From Candidatus Gracilibacteria bacterium (GTDB lineage Bacteria; Patescibacteriota; Gracilibacteria; BD1-5; JAGOOR01), in contig JBAZVH010000001.1 in NCBI GenBank assembly GCA_041660965.1, positions 485,016 to 549,015 on the forward strand: a DNA stretch of 64,000 nucleotides, given 5' to 3'. The position numbers and the translations under genes are program-made. Each line of letters opens with the position of its first letter. The first letter of the stretch is position 1. Positions 1 to 9,981 of the stretch are shown here, in pieces. The notes under the pieces are model-generated. The model was not told where the DNA came from. It saw only the letters and a program-made list of their open reading frames with translations, and did not search any database.

Positions 1-864
1 AGGTGCAACGGGCATTGTTTTCAATTTTTCACGAAATATGAAGAGCCGAATGAGAAAATAGAGTGTCCCTGCGAGATAGCCATACATCACTACATACAGA
101 AAATCATAGGGCCCCACAAGGGCTCAGATAATTATTCCGAGGCGGATATCACCTCCTCAGACCCATGAGGGAAGTGTCTCAAAAACGTGCAATGTCGGAA
201 AGAGTCGATCTGCTTTTTTTTCTCCTATGAATACCTTTGCCACTATCCAGAGCGGAAAGACAAAAGGCGAAATGAGAAGAGAAAAAAGAACGTTGTATTT
301 ATGAATTCGTAATGCCTCATAGAAGGCGGGGAGTATCATCTGGAGCATATAAAATACCATACCAACGCAAGTGCCTGCGAAAGCTACAAGGGGGCTCGGG
401 AGTAATGTCGGCACTGGTACAAATAGAAGAAAAATATATATGCAAAAGAGTACCCCCATCAGTGGTATACTCCTCGTATCAGAAACCATACGTGTTCGCA
501 TGTCTTCGATAACCAGCCAGGAAAGTCCGGTAAGAATGACGATATGAAGTGCAATAGAAAAATAACTCAACCCTGCGTAAGAAAGTACCATCGCTGACAC
601 CATCCAGAGAAATGCCATATACCATTCCACATACCATATCCACCGAGGGATATCAGCGTGACACTTACTACATTTTCATTTTTGAAGTGCGTAGGAAACG
701 AGCGGAATAAGCTCAAGCCATTGAAGCACTTTTTTGCAGCTGAGACAGTGACTTCTCCCTGTCCAAAAGGAACGCTTTAGAGATGTTTCTTCTAGGAGCA
801 CAGCGCTAAAACTCCCCACACACGCACCGAGAAAAAAGATGATAATGAAGATAAAGAGAGACAT
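1..864 (-). CDS. pilD: Prepilin peptidase (type IV leader peptidase), C-terminus cut by window edge
   Basis: Polytopic membrane aspartic protease that cleaves the leader of type IV pilin-like proteins. In code 25 the frame runs from ATG 864 off the left edge (288 codons visible). The N-terminal domain has two CxxC pairs (CLSC and CSKC) around residues 35-70, the zinc-binding pattern of bacterial PilD; an in-frame TGA supplies the Gly just before CSKC. The two catalytic aspartates are in IEDMRTRMV and in GGGDIRLG, whose first Gly is also TGA. Many hydrophobic segments follow. It lies downstream of yidC on the same strand and probably serves the pilus/competence apparatus suggested by dprA, the comF-like and the pilC-like genes. 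High confidence. Confidence 0.92.
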
Positions 865-972
865 AGGACCGGAGGTTAGTTAAGCATACTAGGTTTCCTA
901 AGTTTAGTTGGTTTAGTTTGTTTCGTTGGTTTCCCGAATCAATAACCTGTTCTCCGTGGCGAATTCATTCCT

Positions 973-988
973 ATCCGCCTAGGCGGAT
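973..988. repeat. Perfect 16-bp palindrome (REP-like core)
   Basis: The sequence ATCCGCCTAGGCGGAT is a perfect palindrome in the yidC/pilD spacer and is followed by GAC. The right half, GAGGCGGATGACGG in a variant form, recurs at about 27763-27777, so this looks like a fragment of a dispersed palindromic repeat. It could also act as a weak hairpin after yidC. Confidence 0.5.
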
Positions 989-1014
989 GACTATTACTAT
1001 GACTCCCTTTTGCT

Positions 1015-2247
1015 TTAAAGTGTATTCCCAGCTTTATCTTTAATAACTATCTTCTTTGATTCCGCCTGTCGATTCGCTACCCACTGTTGTGCAATCATAA
1101 ATATCGTACCAATCAGCCAGTAGAGGCCAACCCCTGCAGGGAATTGGTAGGCAAACCATGCTGCCATAGCAGGGAAAATATAGACCATCATCTTTTGCAT
1201 ATTCTGCATATCGGGCATTCCGTCATTCTTTTTTGCAACAGGAGCTGAGTCCTGAGTTTGTCGAAGGGTTTTTCTTTGTGCAAGCCACATCTGGATAAAT
1301 TGAAGTCCCCCGGTTGAGAGTCCGAGGATGATACCGACTACACCCCCACTTTTATCAAGATGCATACCATAAAAGTATGGATTTGGGACAATGTCTCGGA
1401 AATGTTGTAACCATGAAAAATTATAAAGATGCGCAAGATTTACAGGGAGCCCGATATTGAGTACTACTTGGTAGAGGACGATGAGGATAGGAATCTGGAT
1501 AAAGATTGGTAAGAGTGACCCGAGAGGATTGACTCACTCTTTTTTGTAGAGCTCCATCATCTTCATACCGATCGTTGCTTGGTCACCTTTATGGGCGTCT
1601 TGGATGGCCTTTATCTTTGGCTGAATCGTCTGCATCTTGCGTTGTGAGACGAGCATATGCTGCTGAGGCACGAGGAGGATGAGGCGAATCACGATCGTAA
1701 TAGCAACAATAGCAAAACCGAGACTGTAACCAGGAAAGATCAGAATGAGAGCTGCCAAGAGATTATAGACGGGGTTATAGAAGACCGTGCGGAAAAAGAG
1801 ACGAAACCACCCTGCCTTTGCGACGGTCACTGTCGCCTCTGAGACGACCGCATCAGGGCTCGTGTAGTCAAATCTGAGTGTTGCTTTTTCTGTCAATGGC
1901 GCAAAGGCCTCTTGAAATTGGATAATATCTTCTTTTGTCATGCCGATAAGTGGCGTTGTACTCTTTGCCGGCACTTCAATAACGCGGCAAAATCCTGTGA
2001 GACTCTCTGGCTTTTTGATACCATTGACTGTGAGCGTCATATCCCGACACGTGTCAACGATGATGGCTACATCAGTGTCATTCGCGAGTGAGATAACGGG
2101 TATTTTTGGCAGGGTATATTTCGTAGTATCTGTGATAATACGAATAGGCACGGGTGTTATGGGCTTTGGCTTATTCAGCATATTCACCGTCAAAAAGACG
2201 AGAAATATGATGTAGATATAGAAGAGAATTTTTTTGGAAGATTTCAT
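1015..2247 (-). CDS. yidC: Membrane protein insertase YidC/Oxa1/Alb3
   Basis: Inserts and folds inner-membrane proteins, alone or with SecYEG. 410 aa in code 25. The N-terminal membrane anchor (residues about 5-22) is followed by a short periplasmic domain. The conserved insertase core begins near residue 175 and includes QRKMQTIQPKIKAIQ and the ELYKKEGVNPLGSLLP motif, where the Gly of EGVNP is TGA. The C-terminus has FPAGVGLYWLIGTIF, typical of the last helices. ATG 2247 puts the anchor at the N-terminus; ATG 2259 or 2289 is possible. It sits in the usual rpmH-rnpA-yidC order, interrupted by a four-helix-bundle gene. A repeat-derived stretch lies in the cytoplasmic loop (about residue 330). 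Confidence 0.95.
1245..1268 (-). repeat. Repeat-derived segment inside yidC coding sequence
   Basis: Read on the minus strand, CCTTCGACAAACTCAGGACT here is almost identical to the variable core of the stand-alone family B element at 11607-11656 (CTTCGATAAACTCAGGACTT). It encodes TLRQTQDS in a YidC loop, a place that tolerates insertions. It appears to be a fragment of a dispersed repeat taken into the reading frame without disrupting it. Confidence 0.5.
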
Positions 2248-2311
2248 AGGGGATATCATAGGGAAAAATGAGGAAAAACAAGCTACCAACCTTATAAATT
2301 ACCTACTAAAG

Positions 2312-2346
2312 TACAAAATACAAAAAACAAAGTACAAAATGCAGGA
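2312..2346 (+). repeat. Family A AT-rich repeat, left copy flanking the four-helix-bundle gene
   Basis: Built from TACAAAATACAAA and CAAAGTACAAAATGCAGGA units. It abuts the stop codon of the four-helix-bundle gene at 2347. The copy at 2724-2772 is its inverted partner, so the GGA ends of both copies face the enclosed gene. Confidence 0.75.
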
Positions 2347-2706
2347 TTATATGTTTTCTTTCAGGTTAGTTTCTGTAGTAATCTTTATTTTTGCCAGTAT
2401 ACGAATTATTTCTTGGCAGTCATCTTTTATATGAATCAAATCCTGTTGCGTAAGTGATGATTTCTGGAGCAATCAAATCCAATACTGAGTTTCGTGAGCT
2501 TCTTTGTAGGCAATGCACACTTTGGAGAAGAAATCTTTCTTTGATTGCGATGAATTTGCTTCAGCAATATTGGCACCTATACTCGTACCAGAACGTAATA
2601 ACTGTTTAGAAAGAATAAATTCTCATTCATTCTGTAGTGCTTGGTAGATCCTGATGCAGGAAAGCGCAAAATCTTCAGATTTTTGAGTGATGATATTTTC
2701 AGTCAT
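2347..2706 (-). CDS. Four-helix-bundle protein (23S rRNA IVP / S23 / Avd-like)
   Basis: 119 aa with two TGA-glycines. The central LLRSGTSIGANIAEA motif and the pattern of amphipathic helices (FSKVCIAYKEAHETQYWI) are hallmarks of the four-helix-bundle family first seen in 23S rRNA intervening sequences and related to Avd of diversity-generating retroelements. These proteins form barrel-like oligomers thought to bind nucleic acid; their cellular role is poorly defined. No rRNA or reverse transcriptase is visible nearby. The gene is enclosed by inverted copies of the AT-rich family A repeat and sits between rnpA and yidC, which are normally adjacent, so it looks like cargo of, or the driver of, a small inserted element. 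Confidence 0.9.
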
Positions 2707-2723
2707 AAATTTATAAAATAACT

Positions 2724-2772
2724 TCCTTCATTTTGTACTTTGTCTTTTGTACTTTGTCTTTTGTACTTTGTA
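2724..2772 (-). repeat. Family A AT-rich repeat, right copy flanking the four-helix-bundle gene
   Basis: On the minus strand it reads as repeated TACAAAGTACAAAAGACAAA units ending in ATGAAGGA. It is the inverted partner of 2312-2346 and lies 17 bp upstream of the four-helix-bundle start codon. It holds about three tandem 14-bp subunits. Confidence 0.75.
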
Positions 2773-2791
2773 TCGAGACAAAATTAATGCA

Positions 2792-3169
2792 TTAATTTTG
2801 TCTCGTGGCTTTCTCAAAGAGTGCCAAAGCATCCGCTACCATCACTTCTTGTACAGCAACATCCGTGAGTTTAAGTCCTTTTTTTAGGACAAAGATGCAT
2901 TGAAGCCCCTTTGGTGTCATACTTTTCTGCTGTTCTGCCATACCCGCCTTGAGGAGAGGAAGGAGTGCGTCGTACATCACACGACGATAGCGATTGCGCC
3001 ATACAGACCGCTTGTCGTGTTTTCGTGAGATACTCAGCGCCATACGAAAGCCCTGATGCCGTGTATCCGGCAATACATGAAGTGACCATAGACGTCAAAA
3101 AAAGGGTCTTCAGCGTTTGAAGACCCTCTCTACCTCGTAATCACGGAGTCTGTATTTACTCGCGATCAT
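2792..3169 (-). CDS. rnpA: Ribonuclease P protein component
   Basis: Protein subunit of RNase P, which binds the catalytic RNA and the 5' leader of pre-tRNAs. 125 aa, the usual size, when read in code 25 from ATG 3169: residues 18-25 are KRGRPFFG with both glycines encoded by TGA, matching the family's KxGKRFxG region, and the signature KHDKRSVWRNRYRR follows at about residues 51-64. With the standard code the N-terminal third would be lost. It starts 9 bp after rpmH, as in most bacteria. Stop TAA. Confidence 0.93.
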
Positions 3170-3178
3170 GGTGAAAAA

Positions 3179-3373
3179 TTATGATGATTGAGCGATGATG
3201 TGAAATTTTGGGTTTCCTTTTGGTGACTTCAGACGGATAGGATATGATGGTGTCAATTCATGACGACCCTTTTGGCGACGACGCTTGAGGACATTGCGTC
3301 CGTTTGCAGACACAGATCGTTTGAGGAACCCATGGGTACGAAGCCGTTTACGTTTTTTGAGTTTTGCGAGCAT
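3179..3373 (-). CDS. rpmH: Large ribosomal subunit protein bL34
   Basis: 64 aa, longer than the usual 44-50. It has the basic L34 core KRKRLRTHGFLKR and NGRNVLKRRRQKGRHELT (residues 6-41). The N-terminus MLAKLKK replaces the common MKRTYQPS, and the C-terminus carries a roughly 23-residue extension ending HIIAQSS. First gene of the rpmH-rnpA cluster. The neighbouring dnaA often found with it is not in the window. Confidence 0.93.
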   Translation of the reverse strand: MLAKLKKRKRLRTHGFLKRSVSANGRNVLKRRRQKGRHELTPSYPIRLKSPKGNPKFHIIAQSS

Positions 3374-3452
3374 AAGAAAAATGAGAGAATACCAAGATAA
3401 TATGAAAAAAAATAATAAGTCAACTCATATATTTCTACTCGTATTTTCATGA

Positions 3453-3585
3453 ATACAAAAGACAAAGTACAAAATACAAAATTAAGGATTTTTAATTATT
3501 ATTCCCGAAAAAACTATTCTTTCGCTTTGTACTTTGTCTTTAAGTGGATAATTGAGTACTTATTACACTTTGTCTTTTATACTTC
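3453..3585. repeat. Cluster of family A repeats between rpmH and a surface-protein gene
   Basis: A direct copy at 3453-3490 (TACAAAAGACAAAGTACAAA with ATTAAGGA) is followed after a short AT-rich spacer by inverted copies around 3515-3585 (CTTTGTACTTTGTCTTTAAG and ACACTTTGTCTTTTATAC). This is the paired, inverted arrangement seen around the four-helix-bundle gene, but with no gene between the arms, as expected for a non-autonomous miniature element. Confidence 0.65.
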
Positions 3586-3597
3586 CGTAGGAGTGAA

Positions 3598-4377
3598 CTA
3601 TTTTGATTTTCTACGCACTACGACCAGTCCTCCCACGAGGAGGAGCAGCCCAAGGAGGGCAAGCGCTGTTTCAGTTGCTTTGCTCACTGGTTCACGAGCA
3701 GGACGATCGAGAATAAGAGGACGTTCAGGGCCTTCTGGATCCCTATCATCTATAGTTCATTCATTTTGTATTGTTTCTAGGTTTTGTCTTTTATTCGGTG
3801 CTGCATTGAGCATGAGATCTGATTCGAGAGGAAGTGCGAGCATTTCACTCTCAGGAGCAGAGATCTCCACAACAGAAGGAACAGCCACGGGCTGGACTAC
3901 GGGCGCTGGGACTGGAACTGATTTTTTTACCACACATCCCTTAGTCATAAATGTTCCCTCACGAGCAGTATCGAGCGTGACATCATCAGCAGAAGTAGCG
4001 AGGACACGGTAGAAATACGTACGACATGTTATTAGGTTCGCAAGCGTCTCAATATGTGCCGTCATCGTCTCTGTCGTCACGACAGATTCGGGCTCAGCTG
4101 TGAGACCATATTCGATCGTCGCATAGGTAGGGATATTCGTCGTAAAAATCACCTCTGCGGTATCCTTTGAGGGCTTCACGAGAACGTCCGTCATGGAGAT
4201 AAATGAATCCTGCTCCGCTGGGGCGCTATCGAGCATGAGAGGAGCGGATTCTTCCACTGTTGCCATTGAATCCACTGGCATGCTCTTACCTGGACCACTC
4301 ACAGTGTCTTCGGCGAAACAAAAGGATACCAGAAAAACACCGAGTGTAGTGCTGGCAATAAGGGATTTGAGAGACAT
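3598..4377 (-). CDS. Secreted, C-terminally membrane-anchored protein with FN3-like domain
   Basis: 259 aa. Signal peptide at residues 1-22 (ending SFCFAED). Residues about 65-145 look like a fibronectin-III or purple-acid-phosphatase N-terminal beta domain (VIFTTNIPTYATIEYG, TYFYRVLATS). A Pro/Val-rich linker follows, then a C-terminal hydrophobic helix LALLGLLLLVGGLVVV with a basic RRKSK tail, like a cell-wall sorting tail but with no LPxTG seen. One TGA-Gly lies in the linker, just after a stretch (KRQNLETIQNE) whose DNA resembles degenerate family A repeat. Function unknown; a surface or adhesion role is inferred. Confidence 0.8.
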
Positions 4378-4466
4378 AGAACGAGAGCGAGAAAGTAAAC
4401 ACTCTTATTCTAGCATGATTTAAAATGGATTGCAAATCTGAGAGTAAGACCGGTCTCGTCAGCTGG

Positions 4467-4506
4467 ACACAATAAACCCTCTCGGTTGGAAGAGGGTTTA
4501 TTGTGT
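4467..4506 (-). terminator. Perfect 16-bp inverted repeat, probable terminator
   Basis: Arms ACACAATAAACCCTCT and AGAGGGTTTATTGTGT are exact complements around an 8-nt loop. They lie just past the stop codon of the minus-strand gene at 4516-5016. There is no long T tract, so it may act as a strong transcript 3' hairpin. Confidence 0.7.
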
Positions 4507-4515
4507 TTACGGGGT

Positions 4516-5016
4516 CTATTGACCGAGATGGTATTTTCGGATTTCAGAGATACGATTTTCGTAAGCACTGATCTCATCAGCAGAGAGGAGAGGAGTGTTT
4601 TTGAGTTTCTCTATGAGATTTGTAAATATTTTGACTGCTTCCTGATATTTTTTCTCAGAATCCATGATATCTTTAGTTGTATTTGCTAGATAGTACCCCC
4701 AGTCCTCGTAGAGAGCGCCTCGGTTGTGCCAGAGCAATTTATATTTCTCTGAAGGCCGCTCATATGCCTCTGGATAACAAGCGCTCAAAGCCGCATAGGT
4801 GGAGAGTGCCTTTTTGAACTCTGATATAGAAGTGTACTTCTGCGCGAGTCATATATAAATTTCATCTCCTGCTTCACATTTTTTCTCGGTAAGAGTGGTA
4901 GTGAGTCTCGTTATTTCTGGGTCAACCTTTGGTTCATCGGGTTGCGTCCTCTGATAGAGAAAATATCCTCCGATGACGAGTGCGAGGAGGATGAGAATGG
5001 GGAGTATTTTTTTCAT
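4516..5016 (-). CDS. Membrane-anchored tetratricopeptide-like small protein
   Basis: 166 aa. The N-terminal hydrophobic segment ILPILILLALVIGGYFLY (residues 4-21) is followed by a charged helical domain. YTSISEFKKALSTYAALS and EKKYQEAVKIFTNLIEKL have the spacing of TPR helices. One in-frame TGA (Gly, EIYIGLAQKY) joins the two halves that a standard-code reading would split. Start chosen at ATG 5016, directly before the anchor. It lies downstream of the S-layer gene with a terminator between. A scaffold role outside the membrane is inferred; no specific family recognised. Confidence 0.8.
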
Positions 5017-5070
5017 ATAAAAATGGGTTAAGAAGTAAAAAGAGTATACAAAAAAATACTTTTTTGCAAA

Positions 5071-5109
5071 CAAAAATCCCCCCGAGGATTGCTCCAAGGG
5101 GGGATTTTG
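5071..5109 (-). terminator. Rho-independent terminator of the S-layer-like gene
   Basis: Arms CAAAAATCCCCCC and GGGGGGATTTTG around a short loop, 32 bp past the stop codon of the large minus-strand gene. The transcript would end in a GC-rich stem followed by a short U run. Confidence 0.85.
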
Positions 5110-5140
5110 TAACGTACAATAATTATTCTAGAGAGAACGA

Positions 5141-8100
5141 CTATTGATTGTTGATGAATGCATTGTTAGTCAATGTATCCATATTGAGACCGTAACCATT
5201 TGCCCAGTCAGAAGTCGTATCAGAATGAGAAGGATTAGCCTTATCAGACCAAGTAAAGTTTCTGACGAGTGTCAGGTCATCGTTCGCATCACCAGTAGTA
5301 TCTACGGCATCAGCATCGATATCAAATTCACCATCTATGATAGCATAAGTGGTTCCATAGAATCGAGCTGAAGCGAGATCATCACCTGAGTCAGAAGCAG
5401 TAACACCATCAGCATCGATATCAACGGCACCGTTGATAACAGCATATGATGTACCATTTAAGACAAGAGAAGCGAGATCATCACCTGCGTCAGAAGCAGT
5501 AGTACCATCAGCGTCGACATCGAGTTGACCATTAATGATATTTCCGAGAGTCTTAGACGCTGTGATTACATTGCTACTATCATCATCAGTCACATCAACA
5601 GAGAACGTATCAGCATCTTCTGATGTTACATCAGCAGTCAGCTTGATCTCCGCAGTTGCGCCGGCAGAGAGGAGTCCCATATTGTTTGATCCGAGAGTGA
5701 TAGTGACATCAGCTACTTCTGCTACGAGATTAGCCGTAGCTTCTGAAGTGACATCAGCATCTTGATCGATATCGATAGCACCATTGATAACATCAAACAC
5801 TTGAGCACCGACCGTAAGGCCAGTTGTGTCATCAGATCCATCAGCAACACCGTTTTCATCGAGATCCATGAATCAATCAATAACATCGAATTGTTCAGAC
5901 CCGATAACGAGATTAGATGCATCATCAGATGCGTCCACATCACCGTCTTCATCGACATCGAGTGTACCTGCAGTGAGGACATCGAATCGACCACTCTTCG
6001 CTGAGTATGTAGCAGCTGAAGTAGTGACTTCAGTACCATTTACGTAGAGCTTGATGTCAGTTACGAGGAAATCTTCTCCTCCATCTGCATCAGAAGTTGT
6101 AAAGTCGAACAACATCTTACCGAGATCTACAGAGCCTCCGCTACTATTTGTAACGTTTGCAAGGTAGACAACTGCATCAGAAGAAGCAGAGTCAAGATTT
6201 GCTACAAGACCAGAAGTTACTTTACCAAACGTGAGTTTAGTACTTCGAGCGATGTAAGTCTTGTTCGTAGAGCTATCTGTAAATGCCGCGAGGTCACTGA
6301 CAGTAGTACTAGAACCAACACCTACTACCTCTGTTTCTGCTGTATCAGAATCTTGAGCTAAGAGGAACTTACCAGTTTTACCAGTATTCGCACCACTTGA
6401 ATCCATAGGATTAAATGTAGCGAAGAGTGATGCCTGGACTGTTCCGTCAACTTCAGCATTAATGTTAGAGAATGTTACTTCACCTCCAGTAATAGAATAT
6501 TCTGTCTTTTCTACAGCACCGATTTTGAGTTTGAGAGAGCTGATAATCTCAGGATCTCCGGTGAAATCAAATGTCAATTTCTTCACATTGAATTTCTCCT
6601 TTGATGACTTGAGTTCATATCGAGCCACTTCTTTAGACGCAGTACCGGCCTGAACTACTTGATTACGAGAATCAACTGTGAGAGGAGATACAGTAAATGT
6701 ACCAGAAGTCTCAATAGTCATCAAGTTACCAGTAATAGGACCGTCAGTAATGTTTGCAGCAGCGAGAGTATCACCATCAGCTTCGATAACTGAAATATCA
6801 GTATCGACGAGGATAGTAGCACGGACATCTGTTGCAGAAGCTGTGTCGAGAACATCAGCTACGACATAGACGATCTGAGTTGCCCCTTTCGCGACTGCAT
6901 AAGAGAAGCCATCGAAAGTGACAGTATCAGGAGTACCGTCTGTGATATTGCTAGCGTCTAAGACAACACCATTTGAGTCTACGAGACGAGTATTGTTGTA
7001 CACAGCTTTAGCTGTATTTGCAGCAGTACCGCCAAATGTAAACTTCATAGATCGAACTGAGAGAGCACCAGCTTCACCAGCCTTGAGTGAAACACCAGCA
7101 ATCTTGACATCTTTTGAACCCTTGATGATTGTAGTCGCCGTAGGATTAGAAGCTGTAGCAAGAGTGAGAGAGTTCGCTACAACATTGTGAGTTTTACCTC
7201 CAACAGTTGTAGGCGTGATAGAGCCAACTGCGATAAACTTGTTCGTAGCAGTATCCTTGATAGAACTTGCACCAACAGTGATTTCAGCAGCGACATTTGT
7301 GAGATCAGCATCAGCAGTAGAACTGAGTTCTATTACGACACGGACCTTACGAGAAGTACCTGCATTTACGAAGAATGAATCTGTAAATGTCTTTGTGTCA
7401 AATGAGCTCGTTCCACCCGCTGCACCAAGATCATCGTCTCCGCCATCAGCAAGAGTATCGAAACCAAAGGCAGTAAGGTCGTTCACTGGTCCCATAAGAG
7501 TGTTTCCGTTTTCATCAACAATTTTAATGTTTTTGATAGCAGTTACATCTACAGCTGCATTATTAGCTTTTGTAAGCGTGAGTTTAAGATCGAGAGCTTT
7601 CACTTCGATATTTCTCGCAGCAGAGATAGTAGACTCAAGAAGGACAACATCCTTGTCTCACCATGCAATATCCTTTGTAGCAGGACCGTTGAATGAGAAA
7701 GTGACATCACCTGCCTTGAGCGTAAGAACAACAGATGCATCGTTACCAGGGATGTAGTATGTGTTCGTACCGAAACTCGTGTCATCTTGATCGTCTACAG
7801 ATGCACCGATATCAGAATCGACATCGATAGCTACGACGTCAGAATTGTCATTAAGAGCAAATCCGATAGTGTCACCTGCCTTACCATTGACGATATCTCC
7901 ACGGAGGTCAAGACTCTTAGAGCTTCCATCGTTGAGGATGAAGTCTGAGTCAAACACGAGGATATAGTCATCATTGTGGACGGCTTGCAGAGAAGCTACT
8001 TTGTCTGAACCATCATAGAATCCGAGGTTATCGATTGAATCAGCATCGATAGTACCCATTTGTTCGAGAGCCATAGAGACTACTCGGACACGGTGGTCAC

Positions 8101-9304
8101 TATTGCTTTCATCATCATTTTCGAATTTAACGGTAGCGAGGATAGCCCCGACAGCACCGAGCGTAGGATCAGATGCTGTGACAGTCGATGTGATCTCGAG
8201 AGATCCGACACCAACTTCTGTGATAGTCATCAGCTTTCCTGAAACTGGGAAATTACCAGAGATGCTACCATTTGAAGCGATCTGAGATACGCTAGAAATA
8301 GAGAATCCATCCTGAGAGTTAGCAGTTGCAGTAGCCGACATATTAGCGACTACTTCGAGACTGACTGTCTCACCAGCTGGTACGAGGAGATTCAGGTTAC
8401 CGAATTCAACAATATTTTCAGAATTAACTGTTCTCTCATTTGTGAGAGCGATATTGTCTGATCGGAGATAGACACCTGAGAAGTCATTTCGGCTACCGAC
8501 ACCAATTCTGTTGAGTTTAACAGAAGTAATGACAGTATCCTCTGACCCACCTTCAAAGTCATATACAGCGAAAACTACGTTTTGAGCTGTATCTGGGACA
8601 AATCTTGTGTCAGGAGTATCGTTTGAGAGTGTTACTTCTACATCACCACCAGTAGGAGGAACAATCACTTCATCATCACAGAGAGATGGGAAGAGAGTAC
8701 AGAGTACATCTTCATCCTCGATTGGCTCACAAGTAGAATCTACTTTAGCAGTTGCTACATATTTGAAGAATTCTCCTCGTGTAGCAGCAGCAGTAGCATT
8801 CCAGCCAGCGGCTGTAGTGATAATACCAGCATCAGCAGCGATCGCAGCCATTTCAGATGGACCAGTTCCAGTTGGAACTTCAGTACAAGCAGAACGGAAA
8901 GCGAAAGCCATAGCTTCGTATTTTGAAAGTGTCGAATTAGGTCGGAATGCTTCACCAGCATCTACCTTTGTAAGACCAGTTTTAGCAGCTATTTCGATAA
9001 CTGCACACTCCCATGTTCCAGGGAGAACATCTGTAAATCGACTAGTACAACCTGTAGTTTTAACAGGTTCAATCAATACACCCCGACCTTTGCCCACTAC
9101 TTTCGTAGCTTCAGATCGCTTGAGCGTATCACCGAGTCGGTAGTCAGCAGGATTTGCTGACTTATCGACGATATAGCCAGCAGTAGCGAGCTCGTTGGCA
9201 GCAGAAAGCTCTGTGTACGTTGCAGCGAGTGCATTTGGTACAAGAGACAATGCAATACCTCCAAGAGCAAGAATTGCGACTATTTGTCGTAATGTCTGTT
9301 TCAT
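5141..9304 (-). CDS. Giant S-layer-like protein with N-terminal SLH-like region and Asp-rich repeats
   Basis: 1387 aa, the longest gene here. It reads through two in-frame TGA-glycines that would otherwise cut it into three. Signal peptide at residues 1-26 (ending PNALAATY). Residues about 30-230 resemble SLH repeats (RFTDVLPGTWECAVIEIAA, FRPNSTLSKYEAMAFAF). A long Ser/Thr/Val/Asp-rich beta-structured body follows. The last 300 residues hold Ca-binding-like Asp repeats (DLDENGVADGSDD, DIDADGVTASDSGDD). SLH regions bind cell-wall polymers; Asp repeats typically bind calcium and rigidify surface lattices. Flanked by a candidate promoter and a strong terminator, so probably a highly expressed single-gene unit. 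The exact lattice role is inferred. Confidence 0.88.
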
Positions 9305-9528
9305 AAGAGAAAAATAAAAAATAAAATTGTGCGTATCTATTTTCGCGGACGTGCCAAGAAAGCAGGATACCAGACGTAGGAAATGCTTCATTTGGGCTCT
9401 ACAGTATATCGAGAGTGGGCAAACGAAAGAAAAAAGTGGTGATCTTTTCGGTTTCATATTCTACAATCTGTTAGCGAGTTTTCGAGAGACGCCAACGTCA
9501 AAAAATGTACACGAACAATCGTGCCGCT

Positions 9529-9556
9529 ATAGTAATGTATATCGAGTGGTATGCAA
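9529..9556 (-). promoter_or_regulatory. Candidate sigma70-type promoter for the S-layer-like gene
   Basis: On the minus strand TTGCAT, 16 bp, then TACTAT. It would give an untranslated leader of about 215 nt before ATG 9304. Reasonable match, but alternatives in this AT-rich spacer cannot be excluded. Confidence 0.4.
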
Positions 9557-9933
9557 GGGATGGACAAGGGATTTCACCCATTCTTCACAAATCTTGACAC
9601 TTCCGTCACACATCTGACACCCTGTCCACACCATTCTGGGAGCGGTTTTGTCACTTTTTTTATGTACAAGAAAAATATGCTCTTTGAAGACAAAAATTCA
9701 CAATCGCCATACAGTTTGTAAACAGACTTTAGTGTATAAAATATGTGTTCACGGGGGTATTTTTGCTTTCTGTATCGACAGGGTGCTTTCTTTTGCCTCA
9801 AAAACTGTCAAGTATCTTTGTCTCACTTGTCGGTTGTTTGTCAGAAAATGTCGACAACATTCCTCGGTTTTTCGGCTTGGGGAAAGGATGTGACAAAAGT
9901 GGCGACGGTGGACAGTTCAATAGACACCTCTCT
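9557..9933. other. Intergenic stretch without a recognisable gene
   Basis: No open frame in code 25 here shows family motifs or a convincing start. The stretch is AT-rich with several GACA/TGTC-containing segments but no clear tandem or inverted structure. It separates the S-layer promoter from the GIY-YIG element. Confidence 0.5.
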
Positions 9934-9981
9934 CCGTCATTCCAGCCAAGGACGAATGAAATGAGGACGCGAGGTGGAATC
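9934..9981 (-). repeat. Family B repeat, copy adjoining the GIY-YIG stop codon
   Basis: On the minus strand it begins GATTCCACCTCGCG and ends CTTGGCTGGAATGACGG, with a 17-bp variable core. Its first base directly follows the TAA of the GIY-YIG frame. ATTCCA and TGGAAT near the ends form a small inverted repeat. It is in the opposite orientation to the copy at 10304-10346. Confidence 0.8.

Noticed and set aside
2347..2706. An rRNA intervening sequence
   Set aside because: The encoded protein is of the IVP family, but no 23S rRNA flanks it; it lies between rnpA and yidC.
2792..3373. Replication origin at rpmH-rnpA
   Set aside because: The cluster is often near oriC, but dnaA, dnaN and DnaA-box clusters were not seen.
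9557..9933. Open frames in the spacer upstream of the GIY-YIG element
   Set aside because: They have no recognisable motif, no clear start signal and run into repeats; length is what chance gives in this composition.
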